DNA of 64,000 bases from an uncultured Pseudomonadota bacterium (GTDB taxonomy: Bacteria > Pseudomonadota > Gammaproteobacteria > Ga0077536), in contig CAIKBL010000051.1 in assembly GCA_903825645.1 (NCBI GenBank), forward strand, positions 248,001 through 312,000, in the 5' to 3' direction. Under the pieces are notes generated by a model, which saw only the letters and a program-made list of their open reading frames with translations, ran no database searches and was not told the DNA's origin. Position 1 is the first letter of the stretch. Each line of letters opens with the position of its first letter. This document shows positions 17,610 to 26,718 of this stretch, in pieces. A program made the translations under genes and the position numbers.

Positions 17610-19061
17610 TCAGGTCCGGTTATATCTGTCTTCGAGACGAACAATATCGTCCTCGCCGAGATAGGCTCCTGATTGGACTTCAATCATCTCAAGCGGAATA
17701 GATCCGGGATTTTCGAGGCGATGAACCTGCCCGAGCGAAATATACGTCGACTGGTTTTCCCCAAGCAGGAATACCTCATCGCCGCGGGTTACCCGCGCAG
17801 TTCCCTTGACTACAATCCAATGCTCGGCCCGATGATGGTGCATCTGGAGGGACAATGACGCCGCCGGCCGCACGATGATTTTTTTAACTTGAAAACGATC
17901 ACCGATATCGACGCCTTCATAGCTTCCCCAAGGTCGGTACACTTTCCGGTGAGACAACCGCTCGCCCCGTTTCTGCGCGGCGAGCCAATCAACAATCTTC
18001 TTAACGTCCTGCGCTCTTTCCTTGGGCGCGACCAGTACCGCATCGGGCGTTTCGATAATGACTAACCCTTCACATCCAACGGCGGCGACTAGTCGGCTTT
18101 CGCTAAAAATAAGATTGTCATGAGAATCTAAAACGCAAACATCGCCGCGAATGACATTCGCATCGTCTGACTTTGGCGAGACCTCCCAAAGACTCGACCA
18201 AGAGCCCACATCTGACCAGCCGGCGTCCAAGGAGACAACGATGGACCGCTCCGGCTGGTCCGCGACAATGGGCTCCATCACAGCGTAATCGATCGATTCC
18301 GCCGGACAGGCGATAAAAGCTGTTTTGTCTAGCCGAAGAAACTCGCCATCATTTCGAGCGCCGTCGACGGCCTGGCGGCAGGCGCTCAGGATCGCCGGTT
18401 GGTAATGACCGATCACCGCTAACCACGTACTTGCTTGAATAAGGAAGATACCGGCGTTCCAACGGTAACTTCCCGCGGCAAGGTAACTTTCCGCGACGGT
18501 TCGGGAGGGTTTTTCCTTAAAAGCCAAGATCTCGTTAACCGTTGGGGACGCACCGGACAGAAGCCCGCCCAACTGAATATATCCATAGCCGGTTTCCGGC
18601 GCGGTGGGGGTCACACCAAAGGTCACTATTCGCCCATCGGCCGCGAATTCTTTGGCGACCTTAACGGCCGCCATAAAACCGTCGGGATCCGCCACCAGAT
18701 GGTCAGCCGGCATCACTAGAAGCAACGGATCGGCTCCCGTCTGCATCGCGGCCATTGCGGCACTGGTCAGCGCCGGTGCTGTGTTTCTACCAACCGGTTC
18801 GAGAATTATCTGTTGGATCGAGACACCGGACTGCCTGGCTTGCTCTCCCACCAGAAAGCGGTGCTCCTCATTGCACACCACGAGCGGAGACAAAAAATCA
18901 GGCGGGAATGCGCCGTCGCACATCAATCTTTTCACGGTTCCCTGCAATAGGGTAACGTCAGGTTCCACCGACAGAAATTGCTTAGGATAGTGCTCACGCG
19001 ACAGTGGCCAAAGGCGCGTACCGCCCCCGCCGGCTAGTATCAAAGGTAGTATTTGGTTCAT
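17610..19061 (-). CDS. manC: Mannose-1-phosphate guanylyltransferase / mannose-6-phosphate isomerase
   Basis: The 483-residue bifunctional enzyme has an N-terminal nucleotidyltransferase (about 1-290) and a C-terminal cupin isomerase (about 350-480). The first carries LAGGGGTRLWPLSREHYPKQF at 9-29, the pyrophosphorylase signature, with VMPADHLVADP near 118. The second shows YRPWGSYEGVDIGDRFQVKKI and the metal-binding LQMHHHRAEHWIVVKGTARV. It makes GDP-mannose and interconverts fructose-6-P and mannose-6-P. It is the first gene of the exopolysaccharide operon on the minus strand and faces gspC across a divergent 297-base region. Length is normal for the family. Confidence 0.93.
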   Translation of the reverse strand: MNQILPLILAGGGGTRLWPLSREHYPKQFLSVEPDVTLLQGTVKRLMCDGAFPPDFLSPLVVCNEEHRFLVGEQARQSGVSIQQIILEPVGRNTAPALTSAAMAAMQTGADPLLLVMPADHLVADPDGFMAAVKVAKEFAADGRIVTFGVTPTAPETGYGYIQLGGLLSGASPTVNEILAFKEKPSRTVAESYLAAGSYRWNAGIFLIQASTWLAVIGHYQPAILSACRQAVDGARNDGEFLRLDKTAFIACPAESIDYAVMEPIVADQPERSIVVSLDAGWSDVGSWSSLWEVSPKSDDANVIRGDVCVLDSHDNLIFSESRLVAAVGCEGLVIIETPDAVLVAPKERAQDVKKIVDWLAAQKRGERLSHRKVYRPWGSYEGVDIGDRFQVKKIIVRPAASLSLQMHHHRAEHWIVVKGTARVTRGDEVFLLGENQSTYISLGQVHRLENPGSIPLEMIEVQSGAYLGEDDIVRLEDRYNRT

Positions 19062-19358
19062 GCTCGGTTTCTAACTTTCATTCAATTGGAATATCCATGC
19101 CTGATACTCTCAGCGGAGCCACAGGCGCTCGTGTATCCCATCTGAAGGGACACTGACTTTATTCGACTCACGTCACAGAAGCTTTACAGTTTAATGACAG
19201 TATTATGAATTTCAGGCGTAATTTCTGATGACTATAGTGTGTGGTCGAGCAATACTCTCGGTTAAGATAAAATCAACCAATGTTTGAATTTTAATTTTAA
19301 TCAACTGATTTTATTGTTATTTAATGTTCCCCACGCCACGCCTAGGAGAGGTTACCCC
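19062..19358. promoter_or_regulatory. Divergent intergenic region manC / gspC
   Basis: This stretch of 297 bases separates two divergent operons, so it should hold promoters for both the exopolysaccharide locus (leftward) and gspCDEF (rightward). It is clearly more AT-rich than its flanks, especially 19270-19330. The gspC ribosome site AGGAGAGG at 19344-19351 is clear. I could not assign a convincing sigma-70 -35/-10 pair or a sigma-54 GG-N10-GC element in either direction, so the promoter call rests on layout and base composition. Confidence 0.5.
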
Positions 19359-20003
19359 ATGACAGCCCGCCTCTTAAACCTGCTGTTACCAGCCGTGGGA
19401 TTGAGTGTGTTAATAGGGACCCTTTGTTACGATTTAGACCGGTCTGAAGCCGCCATAACGGGTAGTTCGGCACAGCCCACGACAAAAAGCGCGCAAAACA
19501 TCTCGCCGCCGACCGTTCGCCAAGACTTACGCGAAATAGCGGGCTGGTCCTTATTCGGTGCCAATTCGAACCCGGTGGATGGCGCGGCCAATCCCGCGAG
19601 TGGAATTGCGCCCGCATCGATGTCATCTAAGACCGGCAGTATTCCCGAGGATCTGCCCACCTCGTCCATTGATCTGCATCTCGCGGGCGTTGCCTTTTCA
19701 GACGATCAGGCCCGTGCCTACGCCATCGTCACCCAGGCTGATGGTGAGCAACACGAATACCGTGTCGCGGCGACACTCGCACCGGACGTGGAGGTTCGAG
19801 CGGTCCGACCAAGAGAAATCGTCATATCGAACCACGGTAGACTGGAGATCCTAAAACTTCAGGAACCGACCGCCGATAGTAGTGCTTCAGCGGCGGCCAA
19901 TCTCCAGAGCGCCGGGGTAATGATCCCGGTCCCCCCCGCGCCGGCACCACCCCCGCCACGGACGGCCAAAGCGAGAAAAATGCCCATCAAGCGGTATGAG
20001 TAG
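19359..20003 (+). CDS. gspC: Type II secretion protein GspC, short form
   Basis: This inner-membrane component of about 214 residues links the secretin to the inner-membrane platform. The ATG at 19359 is chosen because AGGAGAGG lies 8 bases upstream and the resulting N-terminus gives one membrane helix (LLNLLLPAVGLSVLIGTL). The frame also opens at 19284 but without a ribosome site. The homology region follows (IDLHLAGVAFSDDQARAYAI near 110). After about residue 175 the protein ends in a Pro/Ala-rich tail and a basic end (PVPPAPAPPPP, then KARKMPIKRYE) where many GspC proteins carry a PDZ domain. First gene of the plus-strand half of the system. Confidence 0.85.
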   Translation: MTARLLNLLLPAVGLSVLIGTLCYDLDRSEAAITGSSAQPTTKSAQNISPPTVRQDLREIAGWSLFGANSNPVDGAANPASGIAPASMSSKTGSIPEDLPTSSIDLHLAGVAFSDDQARAYAIVTQADGEQHEYRVAATLAPDVEVRAVRPREIVISNHGRLEILKLQEPTADSSASAAANLQSAGVMIPVPPAPAPPPPRTAKARKMPIKRYE

Positions 20004-20185
20004 CAGACGAGGACAGAGCGGAGAAATTGCGGTGCTTGGGGTGCTTGTTTTGGGTAGGACGGTCGATAACCGTAGTCCGATCGGTAATCTAGAGGTTGGC
20101 ACCGTAACATTTGAAATTCGAGCGGTCCGATGAGGACCCTGTTCGGCTAACGCTCTGCACTAGTTGCCTAGGGCGGGATTAATAA

Positions 20186-22150
20186 ATGAAGAAATTTAGA
20201 ACGCTTATAGGAATACTGCCGACCGTTATGGCGCTGTCTTGCCTCACGTTGTCGGCAATCGCCGATGAGCACCCCGGCATTGACATTAAGCCCGTTGACG
20301 GCTCAAGCAAAGCGGTGACACTGAACCTGCATAACGCAGATATCCAAGCGTTCATCAGTGCCATTGCTGACTTGACCGGCAAGAATTTCGTGATAGATCC
20401 CCGCGTCAAGGGCCAGGTCACCGTCGTATCATCAGCCCCAACTGATCCGGATGCCTTGTACGAGGTCTTCCTCTCCGTCCTGAAGGTCAATGGATTTTCC
20501 GCCATACCGAGTGGAAAGGTGATTAAGATAGTCCCGGATCTCAATGCCCGCCAAGAAGGCGAGGCTGCCGTCCTCACCGGGATCCCCGGCCGATCCGAAC
20601 GGATAATGACGGCAGTTATTCCAACCCGATATGTGAACGCGGCGGAACTGGTGCCTGTGTTGCGCCCGCTGCTGCCTCAAGAATCACACCTAGCCGCCAC
20701 CGCCAAAGCCGACGCATTGGTCATTGCGGACAGTTCGGCTAATGTAGAGCGAATCATGCATCTGGTGCGAGAGCTCGACCACGATAACGCGAATTCAATA
20801 GAGGTCATCAAGCTGCGATTTGCGGTCGCGGGTCCCTTAGTCACGACGCTGCAACAGCTCTTGGCAACGGCAGGAAATGGCGCCCCAACGGGAACATCGC
20901 CGATCGCCGCGGACGAGCGTTCTAATTCCGTGCTCCTAGGTGGGACGGACATTGCCAAATTCAGACTCAGAACGTTGATACAACAGCTCGACGTTCCTGG
21001 GAGTCGATCTGCCGAAAAAATAACCGTCATTTATCTGAGATATGCGACGGCTAAGGAGCTCGTGAAAGTCCTCGAAGCTATCGGGGATCGCGACAAGGCA
21101 GTGGCCAACCAGAAGGGATCTGGTACCGGGGGACTCCCGGCGCCAAGCGTAAGTAGCGGGACAAGCAGTAGCGCCAATTTTCAGGTACAAGCCGACGAAG
21201 CCACAAATGCACTAATAGTCCAGGCTAACCCGGAGCTCATGGCTCAATTAAGGGAAGTCATCGAGAAACTTGATATTCGACCTGCCGAGGTGCTCGTCGA
21301 AGGGATTATCGCCGAGATTTCAAAAACCAAGACCGACGAATTGGGCGTTCAGTGGGAGACCAGCGTGCCAGGTACCGGCGTCTTCGCCGGCAGCAGTCTT
21401 CCGGGACAAATCACGTCATCTATCCCTGATCCTTTCGCGAAAGGATCGGCCCCTGCTTTACTCAGCGGCCTAACTCTCGGGTACTTCTCTGCGGGGAGTA
21501 TGCGGGCGTTAGTGAGCGCACTGAGCGGCGACAAGTTCACCAATGTCCTTTCGACACCTTCGCTGACGACGCTAAATAATGCGGAAGCTAAAATAGTGGT
21601 TGGTCAGAATGTTCCATTTGTGACTGGTCAATATACGAACACCACTACAACGCCGGGAAATCCGTTCCAGACAATCGAGCGCCAGGATGTCGGGGTATTA
21701 CTCAAAGTAAAACCTCAGATTAACGAAGGGGACACGTTGACCCTCAACATCGAGCAGGAGGTCTCGAGCGTATCACCCGGCACGACTGGCACAGACTTGG
21801 TCACCGATAAGCGCTCAATCAAAACCTCCGTGCTGGTTGACGACAAGCAGATTATCGTGTTGGGCGGACTCATCTCGAAGGAGCTGAACGACAATAAAAG
21901 TCAAATTCCGCTGCTGGGCAATATCCCAGTACTCGGCCATCTCTTCAGCAATAACAACAGTAAGTCGACGAAAACAAACCTTATGGTTTTTCTTCGTCCG
22001 ACCATTATTAGGAATCAAAAGACAAACAAGGCTTTGACCGATCAACGTTACGACGACATACGCGAAAAAGAACGCGTTCAAGACAAAGATGGGCATTTTT
22101 TTCTGCGGGAAAAAAATCCCATATTGCACATTGATGGATTGGCTGAGTGA
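20186..22150 (+). CDS. gspD: Type II secretion secretin GspD
   Basis: This 654-residue outer-membrane secretin has a signal peptide (MKKFRTLIGILPTVMALSCL, cleavage near AIADE). The N0 domain starts at VTLNLHNADIQAFISAIADLTG, the N1-N3 domains follow (ERIMHLVRELDHDNANSIEV, then VIYLRYATAKELVKVLEAIG), and the secretin core runs from about 385. The core ends with VLVDDKQIIVLGGLI and IPLLGNIPVLGHLFSN, the secretin signature. A Gly/Ser-rich loop near 312-333 lies inside N3, as in other GspD proteins. A 182-base gap separates it from gspC and contains a 45-codon frame of unknown value. Confidence 0.95.
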   Translation: MKKFRTLIGILPTVMALSCLTLSAIADEHPGIDIKPVDGSSKAVTLNLHNADIQAFISAIADLTGKNFVIDPRVKGQVTVVSSAPTDPDALYEVFLSVLKVNGFSAIPSGKVIKIVPDLNARQEGEAAVLTGIPGRSERIMTAVIPTRYVNAAELVPVLRPLLPQESHLAATAKADALVIADSSANVERIMHLVRELDHDNANSIEVIKLRFAVAGPLVTTLQQLLATAGNGAPTGTSPIAADERSNSVLLGGTDIAKFRLRTLIQQLDVPGSRSAEKITVIYLRYATAKELVKVLEAIGDRDKAVANQKGSGTGGLPAPSVSSGTSSSANFQVQADEATNALIVQANPELMAQLREVIEKLDIRPAEVLVEGIIAEISKTKTDELGVQWETSVPGTGVFAGSSLPGQITSSIPDPFAKGSAPALLSGLTLGYFSAGSMRALVSALSGDKFTNVLSTPSLTTLNNAEAKIVVGQNVPFVTGQYTNTTTTPGNPFQTIERQDVGVLLKVKPQINEGDTLTLNIEQEVSSVSPGTTGTDLVTDKRSIKTSVLVDDKQIIVLGGLISKELNDNKSQIPLLGNIPVLGHLFSNNNSKSTKTNLMVFLRPTIIRNQKTNKALTDQRYDDIREKERVQDKDGHFFLREKNPILHIDGLAE

Positions 22151-22238
22151 AATTTCCAAACACACTTCAATTGCATAAAAAATTTGAAATGTTTATTTCT
22201 GGAAACCTCCGATCTTGTTCCCTGGATTTCGTCGAGCG

Positions 22239-23723
22239 GTGTCGAGTAACACCCTGTCCATGAAGCTGCCCTTCTCGTTTGCAAGACGACACGCCGTCCT
22301 CATCGAAGACACGGCGCGAGGCGACGTCATCGTCCTAACGACAGCGAAGACCTCGGCCAACGCTTTGATTGAAGTACGTCGTATTCTCGGCAGTCAAATG
22401 ACGACGCGAGAAGTGCCTGAGTCGGAATTTGATGAACGCCTTCAATCAATTTATGAGGCCGGTCAGGCGGAATCCGAGCAAGTGATCGCAGATATCGGTA
22501 GCGACGCCAACCTAATCGAATTAGCCGAAGTCTTGAGTGAGCCCACGGACCTTCTCGATAACGCCGACGATGCCCCCATCATACGACTGATTAATGTGCT
22601 GTTTAGCGAGGCTATTCGCCAAGGCGCCTCGGACATCCATGTGGAGCCGTTCGAAGGAAGGCTTCTTATTAGGCTACGTGTTGACGGTGTGCTTCGGGAG
22701 ATCATGAGCCCACCGGCAGCGATAGCACCTCTAGTAGCCTCGCGCGTAAAAATCATGGCCAAATTGGATATCGCCGAAAAAAGACTACCTCAGGACGGCC
22801 GAATTTCATTAAAAATTGCGAATCGCCCAGTCGACGTTCGCGTATCGACTATGCCTTCTGGACATGGTGAACGCGTCGTCATGCGACTGCTCGACAAACA
22901 AGCCGGAAGACTGCAGCTCGAACACATCGGGATGGACGAGCAGACCACTCGTGTCCTTGACTCATTAATTCACAAGCCCCATGGCATATTTCTGGTCACG
23001 GGACCCACCGGATCGGGGAAAACGACCACCTTGTATGCGGCACTTGCCCGCCTAAACGAGGGCACTCGTAACATCATGACGGTCGAAGATCCCGTCGAGT
23101 ATTTCATCGACAGAATCGCGCAGACGCAGGTCAACACCAAGGTCGACATGAGTTTTTCGCGCGGATTGCGTGCGATCCTACGACAGGACCCTGACGTCAT
23201 CATGGTCGGCGAAATTCGCGATCTTGAAACGGCACAAATAGCGATTCAGGCCAGTCTCACTGGTCATATGGTATTCTCGACACTCCACACCAATACCGCG
23301 ATTGGCGCCATCACTCGTCTGCGCGATATGGGTGCAGAGCCTTTCTTGCTCGCTTCTAGTCTGGTCGGTGTGCTCGCACAACGACTCGTCCGAATGCTCT
23401 GTCCCGCGTGCAAATCCTGCGCTCCGCTGGAAGCCACCGTGGCCGCCCGGTTGGGCGCGGAAAGCGACGTCGGGGCTCCCGTGTGGATGGGCGGTGGTTG
23501 TGAAAAATGCAACCAAACCGGCTACCGCGGGCGTACCGCAATTTATGAACTCGTGGTCTTCGACAACCCGCTGCGCCAATTGATTCATGATGGCGCAAGT
23601 GAAGCTGCACTTGAAGAACATGCACGCCAGAATTCGTCCAGTATCATGAATAACGGACTACGCAAGGTCCTCAGTGGCGCCACATCGCCCGAAGAACTAC
23701 TGCGCGTCATGCAATCTCTATGA
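22239..23723 (+). CDS. gspE: Type II secretion ATPase GspE
   Basis: This cytoplasmic ATPase of about 494 residues drives the pseudopilus. The N-domain begins with LPFSFARRHAVLI. Walker A is VTGPTGSGKTTTLYAAL near 260, the Asp box is IMTVEDPVEY, Walker B is LRAILRQDPDVIMVGEIRD near 320 and the His box is GHMVFSTLHTN. A zinc module with two Cys pairs (CPACKSC and CEKCNQTGYRG) follows near 392-435. The start is uncertain: the frame opens at a TTG (22215), I use the GTG at 22239, and an ATG at 22260 is also possible. None has a strong ribosome site. Confidence 0.93.
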   Translation: MSSNTLSMKLPFSFARRHAVLIEDTARGDVIVLTTAKTSANALIEVRRILGSQMTTREVPESEFDERLQSIYEAGQAESEQVIADIGSDANLIELAEVLSEPTDLLDNADDAPIIRLINVLFSEAIRQGASDIHVEPFEGRLLIRLRVDGVLREIMSPPAAIAPLVASRVKIMAKLDIAEKRLPQDGRISLKIANRPVDVRVSTMPSGHGERVVMRLLDKQAGRLQLEHIGMDEQTTRVLDSLIHKPHGIFLVTGPTGSGKTTTLYAALARLNEGTRNIMTVEDPVEYFIDRIAQTQVNTKVDMSFSRGLRAILRQDPDVIMVGEIRDLETAQIAIQASLTGHMVFSTLHTNTAIGAITRLRDMGAEPFLLASSLVGVLAQRLVRMLCPACKSCAPLEATVAARLGAESDVGAPVWMGGGCEKCNQTGYRGRTAIYELVVFDNPLRQLIHDGASEAALEEHARQNSSSIMNNGLRKVLSGATSPEELLRVMQSL

Positions 23724-23792
23724 GTTTGAATTTCCCGAATACTAGGTACGCGCCGTGTAAACCGTCCGCCTTTTCGGCCTTTCTGGCGCCTT

Positions 23793-25004
23793 ATGGCTGC
23801 ATTTGACTACACCGCGCTTTCCGTCGAAGGGATTGTTCAAAAAGGCGTCATTGAAGCTGATTCTGAGCGCCATGCCCGCAAACAGCTCCGCGAAAAACAG
23901 CTCGCCCCACTCACGATTACCGAGGGGAGGAAACGACGTACTGGAAATCCTTTGCTAGGGTTGCAGGGTGTCCGCATGTCCGGCGAGGATACGGCCTTAC
24001 TGACGCGGCTTTTGGGTACCCTCCTCGGCTCCGGGCTCCCTCTTGATGATGTGCTTTCCGCAATAGCGCGACAGGCTGACTCCAAAATCATGACGCGCGT
24101 CGCTTTGGCTATTCGCGCGAAGGTGATGGAGGGTCAGTCTTTAGCGAACGGCATGGAGGAATTCCCCCGGATTTTTTCCGTGGCTTATCGAGCAACGGTC
24201 GGGGCGGGTGAGCGAACGCGCCACCTGCCCGTGGTGCTCCGGCGCCTCGCCGATTATGTCGAATCCACCGACCGGATGCGAAAGCGTGTCCGACTGGCGA
24301 TGGTATATCCCGCCGTATTGAGTGTCACGGCGATTTTGGTAGTCGCCGGATTATTGACGTATGTCGTCCCCGAGGTCGTTAAGGTGTTCGTGGACAAGGC
24401 GCACGAACTGCCGGCCTTGACGAGAGGGCTTATCGCCATCTCTGCATTTTTCACGCACTACGGGATTTTTCTGCTGATGGCGCTTGGCGGGGGCGTGATC
24501 GCACTCCGCGCATTGTTACGTCGACCGGGACCCCAATTTTTTGTGCATGTCCTGCTGCTCAGGGCGCCGATACTAGGCCGACTCATCATTGCCGGTGAGA
24601 TAGCCCGCTTTTCGCGCATGTTAGCCATCATGTTGGGCAGTAGCGTCGATATGTTAGATGCGCTCGCAATTGCCAATAAGGCCGTGACGTTTATTCCACT
24701 TCAGCGACTGCTGGTTACGGCGACAGACGAAGTAAGGGAGGGGGGCGCGTTAAGCCGGGCACTGGGAAAGGCCACCCTTATTCCTCCACTGCTCCCTCAT
24801 CTTGTTGGTAACGGCGAGTCATCCGGCAACTTGATAGAAATGCTCGATACAGCTGCGGAGTCATTTGAGTTCAAAGTCGAAAATTCTTTGGCCTTGGTTC
24901 TAAGTCTTATCGAGCCGCTACTAATCCTGATCATGGGAAGCATCGTTCTTCTTATCGTCATCGCTATTCTGTTGCCTATTTTTGAAATGAATCAATTGGT
25001 ATAA
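23793..25004 (+). CDS. gspF: Type II secretion inner-membrane platform protein GspF
   Basis: The 403-residue polytopic platform protein starts MAAFDYTALSVEGIVQKGVIEA, the standard GspF opening. It contains two repeated T2SSF domains (about 70-190 and 275-395), each ending in hydrophobic segments, with three membrane helices near 170, 225 and 375. LLGSGLPLDDVLSAI and the later MLGSSVDMLDALAIA are the paired motifs of the two repeats. It connects GspE to the pseudopilus base. It is the last gene of the plus-strand half. Only 32 bases separate its stop from the oppositely oriented gspM stop, and no hairpin terminator is evident there. Confidence 0.94.
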   Translation: MAAFDYTALSVEGIVQKGVIEADSERHARKQLREKQLAPLTITEGRKRRTGNPLLGLQGVRMSGEDTALLTRLLGTLLGSGLPLDDVLSAIARQADSKIMTRVALAIRAKVMEGQSLANGMEEFPRIFSVAYRATVGAGERTRHLPVVLRRLADYVESTDRMRKRVRLAMVYPAVLSVTAILVVAGLLTYVVPEVVKVFVDKAHELPALTRGLIAISAFFTHYGIFLLMALGGGVIALRALLRRPGPQFFVHVLLLRAPILGRLIIAGEIARFSRMLAIMLGSSVDMLDALAIANKAVTFIPLQRLLVTATDEVREGGALSRALGKATLIPPLLPHLVGNGESSGNLIEMLDTAAESFEFKVENSLALVLSLIEPLLILIMGSIVLLIVIAILLPIFEMNQLV

Positions 25005-25036
25005 CACCAATATACCGCCGATACTCGTACTCCCAT

Positions 25037-25525
25037 TCAGACTCCCGTCGTGAACGTAAGACTCGCATTCACTTGGCCAATCCCTGGGCTCCTATCGATA
25101 ACCAAATGACTGGTCGTGACCCCAAATCGCTCCTGCAGTTGGATCATCCAACCAATCAGCAAATCGAAGCTGATACCATCCAGGGTAATACTCGCCTCAT
25201 TTTCTCCATTGGGTACCACTCTCGCGATTTTCTCCGCCAAACCACCCGCCTTAGCACTGTCGTTGATCAATGCCAGCAGTGACTGCGATGCACCCAATTT
25301 TGTAGTGGTAGCCGCATGCCCCCTTAGTCTCGTCGCTTCCTCCGCCAGTAGCCGCAATTTCCCCAACATTACCCGGCCGCCCCTGATCTCTGCCTCCAGA
25401 CGCCCACGGTGCTGAGCGATAGGTTCCAGCACGGTCAGAAAAAGCATCGTCACTAAAATAGCGAAACTACCCACCCAGACCAAAGTCTGCTCTCGGGCAT
25501 TCAAGGTTTGCCACCACATTTTCAT
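25037..25525 (-). CDS. gspM: Type II secretion protein GspM
   Basis: The 162-residue bitopic inner-membrane protein begins MKMWWQTLNAREQTLVWVG, the usual GspM pattern of a short aromatic N-terminus followed by a single helix (LVWVGSFAILVTMLFLTVLEP). The remainder is a periplasmic helical and ferredoxin-like part (RLEAEIRGGRVMLGKLRLLAEEATRL, then SITLDGISFDLLIGWMIQL). It pairs with GspL in the platform. The gene overlaps gspL by four bases (ATGA), so the two are translationally coupled. It is the last gene of the minus-strand half. Confidence 0.88.
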   Translation of the reverse strand: MKMWWQTLNAREQTLVWVGSFAILVTMLFLTVLEPIAQHRGRLEAEIRGGRVMLGKLRLLAEEATRLRGHAATTTKLGASQSLLALINDSAKAGGLAEKIARVVPNGENEASITLDGISFDLLIGWMIQLQERFGVTTSHLVIDRSPGIGQVNASLTFTTGV

Positions 25526-26718
25526 GTTTTTCCTCCCGCGAGAGCCTGCAACCGGAGACTACCGACGACGTTTCCTTGACCGGCTTCCACATTAACCACA
25601 TCGACCTGCAGGGACGATTTCAGCGCCCCACTGAAACGCTCTAGACTTGCAATATCTGACGCCGTGATCCGCAAATTCACAACCCCATCCGCATAGTTTA
25701 TGCCGGACAGTTCCAATCCTTGATTTGTGCCATTACGCATGCTCTGGCCGACCAAATGGAGGATCTCTAGGACACCCGAGTCATTGCCGCGGTGAGCCCG
25801 AAGTTCCGTCAACACTTGTTGTGCCTGCAGTTCGGCGTTCACCACTCGAGAAATTTCCGGAAATGATTGTTTCAACAGCGTGGACTCGTCGGATCGCAAT
25901 CGAGCGACCTCGGACGACAGCCGCTGTGAGGTTCGCCAGGAGAGCCCCAAATGCAGTATCAAGGCAAGCACGAGAAAAATTGTGGTTATTTTCAGACCTT
26001 GCTTTCCGAAATGAGCAACTGCCCGATAACGATCAGGCAAGACATCAAGTAAGTTGCTGCTCATCACGGTCGCGGCAAGAAAAACCATCTCAGCGCCCTC
26101 CACTCGATGCTGTTGAATCGGGGGGAGATTAGGCAACGGAATCGGCACCGCCATTCCGTATATATCGATCCCGAGTGGTGACTCTAGTTCCAACCGCTCC
26201 AGCAACGTTGCCAACAACTCGCCATCACAGCTGAAGCCATATTCTTCACCGGTCCGCACCAGCACACGATCATCTAGTTGCATAACCGACCAGCAATCGT
26301 CACGCCGAGGCAGCGCCAAAAAATCCGGGATAATTTTCTCGATATTGATATTGGCCGTGCGCAGCACTTCAATATTTTCCTCGATTAATTGTCGACCGAT
26401 AACCGCAACCGCACGTTTTCCGCTTGTTTCCGATCGGCTACAAACCACATGCAGCTTTTCCAAGTCGTCGGCCACATCATCTTCAATCGCGAACGGAGCG
26501 GCCTGTTTAGCCTGCCGATAGGATTTTGCCGGTATCGATACCTCAAGAACGTGGACATCACGTCCGTCCATGATGAGCGTAACCGGGCGTGGCCCGGCTG
26601 CGGCAGTTAAAGCGCCAATATCACCGTTTTCCGGATAGACCGAAATTATTTTCCCGCTTATGTGGACCCATTCGTAGCGGCCTTCGGACAATGCTCGCGC
26701 AATCAATATTTCATTCAT
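25522..26718 (-). CDS. gspL: Type II secretion protein GspL
   Basis: This inner-membrane protein of about 398 residues recruits GspE to the membrane. The ATG at 26718 (MNEILIARALSEGRYEWVH) overlaps the end of gspK by 8 bases and is preferred over an upstream in-frame start that lies deep in gspK. The cytoplasmic actin-like domain spans about 1-230 (ALTAAAGPRPVTLIMDGRDVH, PFAIEDDVADDLEKLHVV). A helix near 245-262 (GLKITTIFLVLALILHLGLSW) and a periplasmic domain with a coiled stretch follow. All domains expected for GspL are present. Confidence 0.88.
   Translation of the reverse strand: MNEILIARALSEGRYEWVHISGKIISVYPENGDIGALTAAAGPRPVTLIMDGRDVHVLEVSIPAKSYRQAKQAAPFAIEDDVADDLEKLHVVCSRSETSGKRAVAVIGRQLIEENIEVLRTANINIEKIIPDFLALPRRDDCWSVMQLDDRVLVRTGEEYGFSCDGELLATLLERLELESPLGIDIYGMAVPIPLPNLPPIQQHRVEGAEMVFLAATVMSSNLLDVLPDRYRAVAHFGKQGLKITTIFLVLALILHLGLSWRTSQRLSSEVARLRSDESTLLKQSFPEISRVVNAELQAQQVLTELRAHRGNDSGVLEILHLVGQSMRNGTNQGLELSGINYADGVVNLRITASDIASLERFSGALKSSLQVDVVNVEAGQGNVVGSLRLQALAGGKT

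Noticed and set aside
19062-19358. Sigma-54 promoter, as often found in exosortase-linked loci
   Set aside because: A GG-N9-GC near 19088 has the wrong spacing; no GG-N10-GC with matching flanks was found.
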